Shown here: piece by piece, positions 25,600 to 31,092 of the stretch
Layout: each line of letters begins with the position of its first letter
Position numbering within the stretch: position 1 is the stretch's first letter
IMG/VR virus record: IMGVR_UViG_3300025401_000005
Span: 1 to 51,550 of that record
DNA length: 51,550 bases
From: a virus
Reading direction: 5' to 3' (one strand)
Position numbers and translations under genes: made by a program
The notes under the pieces: model-generated
What the model saw: the letters and a program-made list of their open reading frames with translations, nothing else
What the model was told of the DNA's origin: nothing
The model's database searches: none

Positions 25600-25748
25600 T
25601 ACTCGGAAGCGTGAGGAGTCGGTGCTACTGGTTTTGGAGCCTCGTCCTTGTGGATGAGGGCATGAACCTCAAGAAGAAGTTCTTGTGAGATGTGACCAAG
25701 TTTGTTGGCAATCTCTTGAGCAATGTTGTTGAGTTCGGCTAGTGTCAT
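25599..25748 (-). CDS. Small helical protein (49 aa)
   Basis: A 49-residue protein starting MTLAELNNIAQEIANKLG, chosen because this Met follows the A/C-rich leader (accacaaccaaacaccaac) used by neighbouring genes; the open frame extends to 25784. One long amphipathic helix is followed by a Pro-rich tail (APKPVAPTPHASE). Function is unknown. Confidence 0.55.
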   Translation of the reverse strand: MTLAELNNIAQEIANKLGHISQELLLEVHALIHKDEAPKPVAPTPHASE

Positions 25749-25768
25749 TGTTGGTGTTTGGTTGTGGT

Positions 25769-26032
25769 TTACTTGCACTTCCAAGCCCGGAGGGACTTAT
25801 TAATGCGAGAGTTTGGGTCTCTAGCGGTTTTTGCGCTAGTGAGTTTAGAACGCATCCCTTTCATCCTGGCGCAAAAAGAAGATTTGCGACCGGCCTCGGC
25901 CTTGGTCTTGGGATTAGGTGCGGGAGGCTTCAAGTGTCCCCCATGAGCTTTATTGTAGGAAGCCCTGCCAGCGGCATTTAAGCCTCCCTTTGGGTTCTGT
26001 CCTGCCTTTGTCTGCCATTTTTCGGATGCCAT
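25769..26032 (-). CDS. DUF6321-like small basic protein
   Basis: An 87-residue basic protein with a very characteristic pattern: MASEKWQTKAGQNPKGGLNA, then GRASYNKAHGGHLKPP, then KSSFCARMKGMRSKLTS and DPNSRINKSLRAWKC. I recognise this as the DUF6321-type family found in many aquatic phages, usually beside a second tiny basic protein like the one encoded at 26034-26183. It is likely a nucleic-acid-associated or virion protein, with role undetermined. Confidence 0.75.
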   Translation of the reverse strand: MASEKWQTKAGQNPKGGLNAAGRASYNKAHGGHLKPPAPNPKTKAEAGRKSSFCARMKGMRSKLTSAKTARDPNSRINKSLRAWKCK

Positions 26033-26033
26033 A

Positions 26034-26183
26034 TTATTTCTTTTTAGCGGTTTTCTTTGATTCTCTAAAAGCCTTTGCTGTTGGTGCGCCCTTTGAGCCA
26101 GGCTTCCTCATGCGCTCCCCGCTACCGGCGGCAATGCGCTTTTGTTTTGCATGAATGTTGGAATAAAGACCGGGGTTAGTCAT
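26034..26183 (-). CDS. Tiny conserved-type basic protein (49 aa)
   Basis: A 49-residue protein, MTNPGLYSNIHAKQKRIAAG..., with a GSGERMRKPGSKGAPTAKAF centre and a Lys-rich end. The pattern NxxLYxNIHAKxxRIAAGSGExMRKPG is one I recognise from many aquatic phages, typically adjacent to a DUF6321-type gene as here. The start overlaps a 23-codon ORF stop (TTATGA) and the stop is one base from the next start. Function is unknown. Confidence 0.7.
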   Translation of the reverse strand: MTNPGLYSNIHAKQKRIAAGSGERMRKPGSKGAPTAKAFRESKKTAKKK

Positions 26184-26251
26184 AAGGTACAAATTGCGAG
26201 GGTGATTAGAGTGAGTGCTAGTATAAAAGCCGCAACAAATCTCGGACTCAT
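26180..26251 (-). CDS. Candidate 23-residue single-span membrane peptide
   Basis: An ORF reading MSPRFVAAFILALTLITLAICTL: Arg near the N-terminus, then one uninterrupted hydrophobic helix. Both ends overlap neighbouring genes by four bases (start ATGA with the RHH gene stop, stop TGA with the next start), the junction style of confirmed genes in this operon. It is too short to be certain, but coupling at both ends is hard to explain otherwise. Confidence 0.45.
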   Translation of the reverse strand: MSPRFVAAFILALTLITLAICTL

Positions 26252-26430
26252 TGCGGGAGGGATTCTAGGTGACTCTTAAACAGGCGAACAGCATATTTTG
26301 AGAGAGACACATCTGCTTGTTTCGCGGCGGCGGTGAGGCGAACTTTCAATTCGGTTGGGATGTAAAGGCCCAGGTAGCCGTTGGACTTGGATTGGAGTGA
26401 TTCGGTTGTGGTTGTGGTTGATTCAGTCAT
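26248..26430 (-). CDS. Ribbon-helix-helix (Arc/MetJ-type) regulator
   Basis: A 60-residue protein: a Thr/Ser-rich N-terminus, then a beta strand (GYLGLYIPTELKVRL), helix A (TAAAKQADVS) and helix B (LSKYAVRLFKSHLESL), the order and length of a ribbon-helix-helix DNA-binding fold. Dimers of such proteins usually bind inverted-repeat operators and control phage operons. The target could be one of the inverted repeats near 30.8-31.1 kb or 43.3 kb, which is speculation. Confidence 0.7.
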   Translation of the reverse strand: MTESTTTTTESLQSKSNGYLGLYIPTELKVRLTAAAKQADVSLSKYAVRLFKSHLESLPQ

Positions 26431-26449
26431 AGGTTTGAGCGGGTAGTTT

Positions 26450-26623
26450 TTAGGAGTTTGTGGATTCTGTCAAATTCTTTTTGACAGGGTAAACAGTTTT
26501 TTTGAAGCGAGGATAAGGGAAAAGCCGGTTTCGGTGCTTCAGTTGATTGAGGAACGCGAACCAAAACAGGCATGGCTTGTGACCAGGCGCGTTTGCGGCG
26601 GTGTATGCGGCGAGTGATTTCAT
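26450..26623 (-). CDS. Small basic protein of unknown function
   Basis: A 57-residue protein starting MKSLAAYTAANAPGHKPCLF; this Met overlaps the upstream stop by ATGA, while the open frame extends to 26677. The middle is aromatic and basic (FWFAFLNQLKHRNRLFPYPRFKK). No family is recognised. Confidence 0.5.
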   Translation of the reverse strand: MKSLAAYTAANAPGHKPCLFWFAFLNQLKHRNRLFPYPRFKKTVYPVKKNLTESTNS

Positions 26624-26820
26624 AAGAACCAGTCCTCCACTTGGTCTACATCCACTTCTCTCCCGCACTTTGGACATTCCTCTGGCTCGGTGTATGCCCC
26701 GTGGCCCTGTATGGCATCCTCAAAGGCTCCATGCATCCCCCTGTGAGGTTGAGCCGGGTAGTAACGGATCTCAAACTCATGTTCGCATTCGCAATCTCGG
26801 CAAGTGTAGTATAATATCAT
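26620..26820 (-). CDS. Small zinc-ribbon protein
   Basis: A 66-residue protein with two Cys pairs: YTCRDCECEHEFEI near the N-terminus and EECPKCGREVDVDQVEDW near the C-terminus. This is the layout of a rubredoxin/zinc-ribbon knuckle pair (FmdB-like), with an acidic C-terminal tail ending WFL. The leader is A/C-rich (aataaccaaccaaaaca). It may be a regulator or adaptor; the partner is unknown. Confidence 0.7.
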   Translation of the reverse strand: MILYYTCRDCECEHEFEIRYYPAQPHRGMHGAFEDAIQGHGAYTEPEECPKCGREVDVDQVEDWFL

Positions 26821-26836
26821 TGTTTTGGTTGGTTAT

Positions 26837-27559
26837 TTATTCTGAAAGAAGTTTAAAAGCGGTTGCCGCCACAAGAGGTACTTGGGAGTTTCCAACGGAC
26901 TTGGTGCGCTCCACTCGGCGGGGAATCCCATTCGGACTTCCGAATGCGTCGGGTGAGGGTATGTCATGCCGAATTTGATTTTGACATAATCGCGCCATTG
27001 ATCGAATCGTAGCTTCCCGTTGTCCTTGCGGCGGGAGGTAGTCCCCCCTTTGTAATCGGTCGCTATTGGAGTGGGCAACAATCCAAATTCTGGATCGCTT
27101 GTGATCGTACCCGCAATGTCTAGCTTCCAACACTCCCCATCTCGCATCATACCCCATTTCGGCCAGGTCACCGAGAACTCTTACGAGTCCCCTAGAAGTG
27201 AGCATTGGGCTATTTTCCACGAACGCGTATTCGGGTCGTACTTCGTCAATGATCCGGGCCATCTCTCCCCACAATCCGCTTCGTTCTCCTGCAAGGCCGG
27301 CCCCGCCGCCGGCTCCGCTAATGTCTTGGCAAGGGAAGCCTCCTGCGACAATGTCAACTTTTCCACGCCAAGGCTTTCCATCGAATGTGGTGACATTGTC
27401 CCAAATTGGGAACTTTGGCAAGATGCCGTCCCGTTGCCGTTGGAGTAGGACTTGTCTGCAATAGGGTTCAAGTTCAACAGCACATACCGTGGTATGTCCG
27501 AGTAGTTGACCGCCGAGGATTCCTCCCCCGATTCCAGCAAAAAGGTGTAGCTCATTCAT
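26837..27559 (-). CDS. C5 cytosine-specific DNA methyltransferase
   Basis: A 240-residue protein with the C5-methyltransferase motifs in order: motif I FAGIGGG (7-13), motif IV GGFPCQDIS with catalytic Cys77, motif VI ENS at 115-117 (usually ENV), motif VIII KRSRIWIVA near 155, and motifs IX/X ending GNSQVPLVAATAF from 223. It methylates cytosine C5 in DNA using S-adenosylmethionine. The region between VIII and IX is short, so the target recognition domain is small. No restriction partner is nearby, so it probably protects phage DNA against host restriction. GCCGG-type sites are frequent in the neighbouring 27-32 kb region, which may or may not be related. Confidence 0.93.
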   Translation of the reverse strand: MNELHLFAGIGGGILGGQLLGHTTVCAVELEPYCRQVLLQRQRDGILPKFPIWDNVTTFDGKPWRGKVDIVAGGFPCQDISGAGGGAGLAGERSGLWGEMARIIDEVRPEYAFVENSPMLTSRGLVRVLGDLAEMGYDARWGVLEARHCGYDHKRSRIWIVAHSNSDRLQRGDYLPPQGQREATIRSMARLCQNQIRHDIPSPDAFGSPNGIPRRVERTKSVGNSQVPLVAATAFKLLSE

Positions 27560-27635
27560 TTCCTTTCAGTTTTTCCAACTTGCAGACCCAGGCAATAGCG
27601 TTGAATGGCCCAACAGGGTACCGTTGTGCTTCAGT
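27560..27635 (-). pseudogene. Possible gene remnant without start codon
   Basis: Reading on directly after the stop at 27636 in the same frame gives about 26 codons that look coding (RYPVGPFNAIAWVCKLEKL, then KGNE) and end in a TGA overlapping the methyltransferase ATG. There is no ATG, GTG or TTG start at its head. It could be the C-terminal remnant of a gene displaced by the NTAA-repeat genes, or reached by readthrough of the TAA. A 25-codon ATG ORF in another frame at the same place looks less coding-like. Confidence 0.3.
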
Positions 27636-27776
27636 TTATTCATGGGTTGCGGCGGTGTTTATGGTTTGGTTCAGTTGCTGGAGATCCAGAGTTGCGTTCA
27701 AAATTTTGACTTCTAGATCAAGGATTCTGATTGCGTCCTCAAGGTCGTTGAATTTCTGGCGTGTTTCATCGTCCAT
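27636..27776 (-). CDS. Small coiled-coil protein with NTAA motif (46 aa)
   Basis: A 46-residue protein starting MDDETRQKFNDLEDAIRILD and ending NTAATHE. One amphipathic coiled coil makes up most of it (LEVKILNATLDLQQLNQ). A longer open frame to 27833 exists but would overlap the newly noted gene at 27766-27897 heavily. The C-terminal NTAA comes from one copy of the 12-bp repeat (27649-27660). Function is unknown. Confidence 0.5.
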   Translation of the reverse strand: MDDETRQKFNDLEDAIRILDLEVKILNATLDLQQLNQTINTAATHE

Positions 27777-27897
27777 TTGCGGCGGTGTTTGGGGTTGTGG
27801 TTGTGCCGGTGTTTGCTGTTCGGAAAGCGGCAAGCAGTTTGACGGCGGGTGTTGATGTTGCGGTCTTGAAGACCAGTCTTTTCGGTTTCAGTTTCAT
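27766..27897 (-). CDS. Small Thr-rich protein with NTAA motif (43 aa)
   Basis: A 43-residue ORF starting MKLKPKRLVFKTATSTPAV and ending PNTAANGR: basic N-terminus, Thr-rich second half. Its frame, not that of the longer overlapping ORF, reads the 12-bp repeat at 27779-27790 as NTAA, as in every other copy; this is the main support. It begins 5 bases after the upstream stop and overlaps the next gene by 11 bases. Function is unknown. Confidence 0.45.
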   Translation of the reverse strand: MKLKPKRLVFKTATSTPAVKLLAAFRTANTGTTTTPNTAANGR

Positions 27898-27901
27898 GGA
27901 T

Positions 27902-28168
27902 TCAGTTGATTTGAAAGATTCGGTCAAGATGCCGGTCAACGGTTAGGCTACCGGCGGCGGTGTTTCTGTCAATTTCTTTCAGTTTCTTTTTCAACACAAG
28001 TAAATTGTTGTGGATCTCCCGCGCCCGTGGAGTCGAGATGTTGACTTCCTCCAGGGAGTGCGCGGCGGCGGTTTTGAGCAGAACATGGAACAGGGGTTCC
28101 AGTTCGTTGACGAGTTGCCGCGCCCCAGTTAAGGGGCCGGCGGCGGTGTTTTCGTTGGTCATGGTCAC
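27902..28168 (-). CDS. Small helical protein with two NTAAG repeats
   Basis: An 88-residue protein. The first start is GTG at 28168, overlapping the upstream stop as GTGA; an ATG two codons later (28162) is an alternative. It begins and ends with related segments: ENTAAGPLTGARQLV near the N-terminus and RNTAAGSLTVDRHLD near the C-terminus, so about 13 residues are duplicated around a central helical domain (NISTPRAREIHNNLLVLKKK). Function is unknown. Confidence 0.55.
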   Translation of the reverse strand: MTMTNENTAAGPLTGARQLVNELEPLFHVLLKTAAAHSLEEVNISTPRAREIHNNLLVLKKKLKEIDRNTAAGSLTVDRHLDRIFQIN

Positions 28169-28416
28169 TCGTTGGAATAGTTGGAGCAGAGATCGTCGGC
28201 GGTGACCCAGGTATCTCCTCGCGGGTCATCTTGCCAGCATTCTTCGCAACAGAATGCCCTGTAACCGCGCCGGTCTCCGTGCCATGAAGGATCGGGGCTT
28301 CCACATTGGCAAATCATGGGAGGTGGTTCCGGGGGCGGCGGCGGCATTGTTTCCCCCGCAAGGTTGAAGGGCATATCTTTTTCGGGTATTAGTTGGAACT
28401 GTTCGGGTGTTTTCAT
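28165..28416 (-). CDS. Small Cys-rich protein with FNLAGE motif
   Basis: An 83-residue protein starting MKTPEQFQLIPEKDMPFN; the start at 28416 follows an A/C-rich leader (cagaaacaccaaccc), whereas the open frame to 28593 is otherwise a shadow of the next gene. It carries DMPFNLAGETMPPPPPEPP, then a Cys-rich zinc-binding unit (MICQCGSPDPSW ... FCCEECWQDD). The FNLAGE...PP segment also occurs in the giant virion protein near residue 667, a shared short motif of unknown meaning. Confidence 0.55.
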   Translation of the reverse strand: MKTPEQFQLIPEKDMPFNLAGETMPPPPPEPPPMICQCGSPDPSWHGDRRGYRAFCCEECWQDDPRGDTWVTADDLCSNYSNE

Positions 28417-28448
28417 GGGTTGGTGTTTCTGTTGGTGTTTCAGTTGGT

Positions 28449-28706
28449 TTACAGCATTGATTTGATGATTTCGATTTGCCGAGCCTGTTCGTCGAGTGCG
28501 GCGGTTAAACGGGCAAGAATGCCCTCTATGGACATATCCTTTGCTGGCGGCATGACCTCCCAGGGCGCGGCGGCGGTGTTTTCCATCGCGCAAAGAATGT
28601 CTCCGTGCTCGTCAAATTGATTGCAGAAACAATGGTTTTCGTCGCATCCGTTCGGATTGTCGGTCACGGCGGCGGTGTTTTCTGATTCAGTTTCGGTGTT
28701 GCTCAT
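28449..28706 (-). CDS. Small acidic protein with two ENTAA motifs
   Basis: An 85-residue acidic protein. Residues about 9-13 and 41-45 read ENTAA, each encoded by a copy of the 12-bp repeat (28669-28680 and 28570-28581). Between them is a Cys/His cluster (CDENHCFCNQFDEHGDILC) that may bind metal, and the C-terminus is a helix (LARLTAALDEQARQIEIIKSM). The leader is A/C-rich (cgaaaccaactgaaacacc). Function is unknown. Confidence 0.55.
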   Translation of the reverse strand: MSNTETESENTAAVTDNPNGCDENHCFCNQFDEHGDILCAMENTAAAPWEVMPPAKDMSIEGILARLTAALDEQARQIEIIKSML

Positions 28707-28727
28707 GGTGTTTCAGTTGGTTTCGGG

Positions 28728-28889
28728 TTAGTGTTTGGGCCATCGGTTCACGATATCCATGAACCGTGATTGTGTTCTGTCTGTCCATTCCGTTTCGTCC
28801 TCGTCATTCTCGAAACCTCCTGCCGGTTTCGGGTCATTCTGGTTCACGGTGTTTCGGATTTCGTCGTTCAATTCGTCGGGTGTTTTCAT
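28728..28889 (-). CDS. Small acidic protein (53 aa)
   Basis: A 53-residue ORF starting MKTPDELNDEIRNTVNQN, rich in Asp, Glu and Asn, ending DIVNRWPKH. It shares the first four residues MKTP with the protein encoded at 28165-28416 and has a very clear A/C-rich leader (cgaaaccaacccaaccc). Spacing to the neighbouring genes is 21-25 bases. Function is unknown. Confidence 0.55.
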   Translation of the reverse strand: MKTPDELNDEIRNTVNQNDPKPAGGFENDEDETEWTDRTQSRFMDIVNRWPKH

Positions 28890-28913
28890 GGGTTGGGTTG
28901 GGTTGGTTTCGGG

Positions 28914-29114
28914 TTAAAGGGTTACAAGGTCGCGTGAAATCCATCGGGAATCCCCTGCGGTAGGGTCCAGGGACAGGGACGCAAGGATCTTTTCTCCTTC
29001 GTCCAGCAGGATAAAGACCTCCTCTCCTGCGTTAATCGTGAGGCTATATGGGGCGATTCTGTCGGGCCATAAGGTGACGGGATCGCGCAATGTGGCGGTT
29101 TTTATGGTCATCAT
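28914..29114 (-). CDS. Small beta-rich protein of unknown function
   Basis: A 66-residue protein with alternating strand pattern (YSLTINAGEEVFILLDEGEK) and no Cys. Two consecutive Met codons offer starts at 29114 and 29111; the former overlaps the upstream stop. The tail (DSRWISRDLVTL) and overall size suggest a small SH3-like barrel. Function is unknown. Confidence 0.55.
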   Translation of the reverse strand: MMTIKTATLRDPVTLWPDRIAPYSLTINAGEEVFILLDEGEKILASLSLDPTAGDSRWISRDLVTL

Positions 29115-29314
29115 ATCGTGCCCGTGTAAATGATTTCGTGCGAGCCGGTGACCGTGATCAGACCGGCGGCCTTTAAATGGGCCAGTATCGCGTTATATTT
29201 GACGAGACCCATTGTGCCCATCAATGAGGCGTAGAGATGACCCGATGGGATTCTGCCGGCCTCGCGGATGGCAAAAGCGATCTCTGTCATTATCAGTTTA
29301 TCTTTTTCGTTCAT
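29111..29314 (-). CDS. Small winged-helix-like protein
   Basis: A 67-residue protein. Three helices followed by a strand pair (LIMTEIAFAIREAG, HLYASLMGTMG, YNAILAHLKAAGLITV then EIIYTG) fit a winged helix-turn-helix core in which the segment Leu-Ile-Thr-Val leads into the wing. DNA binding is therefore plausible. It has an A/C-rich leader (ccccaaccccaacacacc) and a 4-base overlap with the next gene. Confidence 0.55.
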   Translation of the reverse strand: MNEKDKLIMTEIAFAIREAGRIPSGHLYASLMGTMGLVKYNAILAHLKAAGLITVTGSHEIIYTGTI

Positions 29315-29340
29315 GGTTTGGTGTGTTGGGGTTGGGGTGA

Positions 29341-30012
29341 TTAGTTTCTGGCAATTGCGTCCGCTTTTTCGGACTGCGAACCGTGCGCGGGGAATCCGAT
29401 GATGTACTCACGATTACCCCGCTGACAGAGTCCGCAAGAGTTACAGGTGATAAAATCCGAGCGGGTCGCGGGGCAAACGATCACGCGCCGGCCCTGTGGC
29501 GTTTTGAGGTTCGGAACATTCACGGCCTCGGATGGAAGGACGGTGACGACCGGGAGCCGGTGACGGGATAACCTATCAGCGTGGGAGAGGTTGTTTGCCG
29601 AAAGATTGATCGTGAAACCGTGCGCGGTAGCCTCACGGATCGCGGCAAGGTTCGCGGAGGTCGGCGGTTTGTGGGTATAAGTAAAGCCTTTCCTGCCACG
29701 ATTAGCACGGGCAAGGGCTACCAGTTCCCGTTTGTTGATGCGGTCGCCGCGCCCGGGGAGGTCGCCGGCTTGGTTATGTCTCCAAAGAGTTCCTTGTGGG
29801 ATCGCTCGGATTTTGCCGAGGAAATCGCGGAAGGTTTCACCCCGCGCTCCCTTGGTCACTTTGCTCCAATGCATCCCTAGGAAACTGGTTTTAGCGTAGC
29901 ACCCGCCAGCCTTTAGAGGGCATGAATCCGGGCATGACTGTGCGCCCGTGGTAGTGACCGGCATCGGCCCCGTTTTCTGGTTGTCGCTGATGGCGGTAAA
30001 GTGGAAATTCAT
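29341..30012 (-). CDS. Cys-rich phage protein (DUF7227/gp88-like)
   Basis: A 223-residue protein with a distinctive opening, MNFHFTAISDNQKTGPMPVT, then CPDSCPLKAGGCYAKT and a C-terminal CNSCGLCQRG cluster: about six conserved Cys likely to bind metal. I recognise this layout from a phage protein family of unknown function, I believe listed as DUF7227 and related to gp88-type proteins; I could not confirm the name. The central part has a GTLWRHNQAGDLPG segment and a FTYTHKPPT motif. The gene is GC-rich relative to the genome. Confidence 0.7.
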   Translation of the reverse strand: MNFHFTAISDNQKTGPMPVTTTGAQSCPDSCPLKAGGCYAKTSFLGMHWSKVTKGARGETFRDFLGKIRAIPQGTLWRHNQAGDLPGRGDRINKRELVALARANRGRKGFTYTHKPPTSANLAAIREATAHGFTINLSANNLSHADRLSRHRLPVVTVLPSEAVNVPNLKTPQGRRVIVCPATRSDFITCNSCGLCQRGNREYIIGFPAHGSQSEKADAIARN

Positions 30013-30030
30013 GGTTTGCTCCTTTATGGG

Positions 30031-30168
30031 TTAGTTGTTGATGATATAGGCAAGACGGGCCGCGAGGATCGCGATCAGCGCGCCCAGGATGGCAAGATGG
30101 ACTATAAGAGCATGGATTTGCTTGCGGCGATTCCATGCGATGATGACGGGACTTTTCTGGTAGTTCAT
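30031..30168 (-). CDS. Small single-span membrane protein (45 aa)
   Basis: A 45-residue ORF, MNYQKSPVIIAWNRRKQIHA then a 24-residue hydrophobic helix (LIVHLAILGALIAILAARLA) and IINN. The basic segment before the helix predicts a cytoplasmic N-terminus. It lies between two well-supported genes with short gaps. The membrane protein could act in lysis inhibition or superinfection exclusion, but nothing shows this. Confidence 0.55.
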   Translation of the reverse strand: MNYQKSPVIIAWNRRKQIHALIVHLAILGALIAILAARLAYIINN

Positions 30169-30172
30169 GGGG

Positions 30173-30460
30173 TTACAGCTTAAAGGCTGATTTAAGGGCA
30201 TCTACGCACTCAAAGGGGATTCCCAAAATCCAATAGTCGCCCATGTCTAGGCAAGCGGTCACTCTGATGCCGGTAATGCCTTCACTTGTCAGCCAATTTT
30301 CTGCCTGTTCGCGGGAGGAGGTGAATTCATACCCATATGACAGGGTAACTTTTTTGTTATTGAAGCGGGGCAAGGAAAGGATCGTTCGCGACCCCCTGCA
30401 ATCTGTCGGGCCTTTATAGCGGACTACAACGGAAATGAGGTGTTCGGATTCGGTGTTCAT
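30173..30460 (-). CDS. Small alpha/beta protein of unknown function
   Basis: A 95-residue protein starting MNTESEHLISVVVRYKG. The start at 30460 has the A/C-rich leader (accaacaaaccaacaccgaa); the open frame continues to 30628 over the next gene. Alternating strands and helices (TILSLPRFNNKKVTLSYGYE, EQAENWLTSEGITGIRVTAC) suggest a compact ferredoxin-like fold. No family is recognised. Confidence 0.55.
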   Translation of the reverse strand: MNTESEHLISVVVRYKGPTDCRGSRTILSLPRFNNKKVTLSYGYEFTSSREQAENWLTSEGITGIRVTACLDMGDYWILGIPFECVDALKSAFKL

Positions 30461-30488
30461 GGTTCGGTGTTGGTTTGTTGGTTGGTGA

Positions 30489-30674
30489 TTATTTAAGAGG
30501 GGAGGAAATTTCCAGACCGTCAAAACAAGAGAGGAATTCATCCCTGGTAAGGTTTCTAAAATAGTTACACCAGACAATAAATGGAGAGACTCCCTTGCTA
30601 GTGCGCTCAAAGTATATTTCGCGAACAAGGGAAATCTCGCGGTCGCTGATCTTCCTATTTTTTGATTTCTTCAT
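30489..30674 (-). CDS. First gene of the leftward operon, small helical protein
   Basis: A 61-residue protein starting MKKSKNRKISDREISLVREI, with the leader gcaaccaaaccaacacc in front; the frame is open to 30749. A basic N-terminus and two helices (REISLVREIYFER and TRDEFLSCFDGLE) could be DNA-binding. The candidate leftward promoter at 30756-30783 is 80 bases upstream, making it the first gene transcribed. Confidence 0.55.
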   Translation of the reverse strand: MKKSKNRKISDREISLVREIYFERTSKGVSPFIVWCNYFRNLTRDEFLSCFDGLEISSPLK

Positions 30675-30755
30675 GGTGTTGGTTTGGTTGCGATCACTCG
30701 CGGAAGCCCATTCTGTGGGCCTCTGAAGGTGTTGGGCGCGATTGATCATGGGTCA

Positions 30756-30783
30756 AAGATACCACATTCACCGTACTATGCAA
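30756..30783 (-). promoter_or_regulatory. Candidate leftward sigma70-type promoter
   Basis: On the - strand, TTGCAT (30778-30783) and TATCTT (30756-30761) are separated by 16 bases, upstream of the gene at 30489-30674 and the whole 25.3-30.7 kb operon. Boxes are near consensus but were found by eye. It faces away from the rightward candidate at 30830-30859. Confidence 0.45.
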
Positions 30784-30829
30784 GAGAAAATGAAAGAAAC
30801 TTTTAGAGGGGTAGAATAGAGAATAAGTC

Positions 30830-30859
30830 TTGACAGTTTCCGGGGCCGGTAAGTATCAT
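30830..30859 (+). promoter_or_regulatory. Candidate rightward sigma70-type promoter
   Basis: TTGACA (30830-30835) is a perfect -35 box and TATCAT (30854-30859) a fair -10 box, with an 18-base spacer. It would drive the micro-ORFs at 30890-30961 and the TerS-like gene at 31093. Together with the leftward candidate it makes a divergent control region. Confidence 0.45.
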
Positions 30860-30889
30860 CCGAGCATCGCGAGGCAACACAATCAAGAG

Positions 30890-30961
30890 ATGACAAACAG
30901 CGAAAAAGCGAACACATTAAATTATTAGATGCCCGAACATTTAACCGCCCCGAATAATTAA
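30890..30961 (+). other. Two tandem micro-ORFs upstream of the TerS-like gene
   Basis: Downstream of the rightward promoter, an ATG at 30890 opens 12 codons (MTNSEKANTLNY) ending in TAG at 30926-30928. The next triplet, 30929-30931, is ATG and opens 10 codons (MPEHLTAPNN) ending in TAA at 30959-30961. The exact abutment of stop and start is suggestive of coupled leader peptides, but such short ORFs arise by chance. Confidence 0.25.
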
Positions 30962-30967
30962 CACCCA

Positions 30968-31089
30968 TTAATTACTACCAGCGAAGGCGGGAGCCGAGCG
31001 GGTGAGCGAAGCGAAGCCGAGGGCCAGGGAGGCCCGAGCGAAACAGCGGGATTGACAGAATGCGAGACCGTAGGTAGTGATTAATCCCG
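30968..31089. promoter_or_regulatory. GC-rich palindromic control region bounded by inverted repeats
   Basis: TTAATTACTACC (30968-30979) is matched in 11 of 12 positions by the reverse complement of GGTAGTGATTAA (31073-31084). Inside lie purine-rich GAGCGAAGCGAAG repeats and the hairpin GGGCC-AGGGA-GGCCC. A second pair, CGGGATT (31047-31053) and AATCCCG (31083-31089), flanks a TTGACA box at 31052-31057 just before the gene at 31093. This could be an operator, a replication origin or a packaging start (pac); the sequence alone does not decide. Confidence 0.45.
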
Positions 31090-31092
31090 AAA

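Noticed and set aside
25266-25657. + strand ORFs rich in Phe, Trp and Leu
   Set aside because: They are antisense to the Lys-rich small genes at 25337-25599; hydrophobicity comes from reverse-complemented Lys codons.
26837-27559. Restriction-modification system
   Set aside because: The methyltransferase is clear, but no nuclease with a restriction-enzyme layout lies beside it; the nearby nucleases belong to the recombination operon.
30968-31092. CRISPR array or IS terminal inverted repeat
   Set aside because: Repeats are few, short and not regularly spaced, and there is no transposase, target duplication or cas gene.
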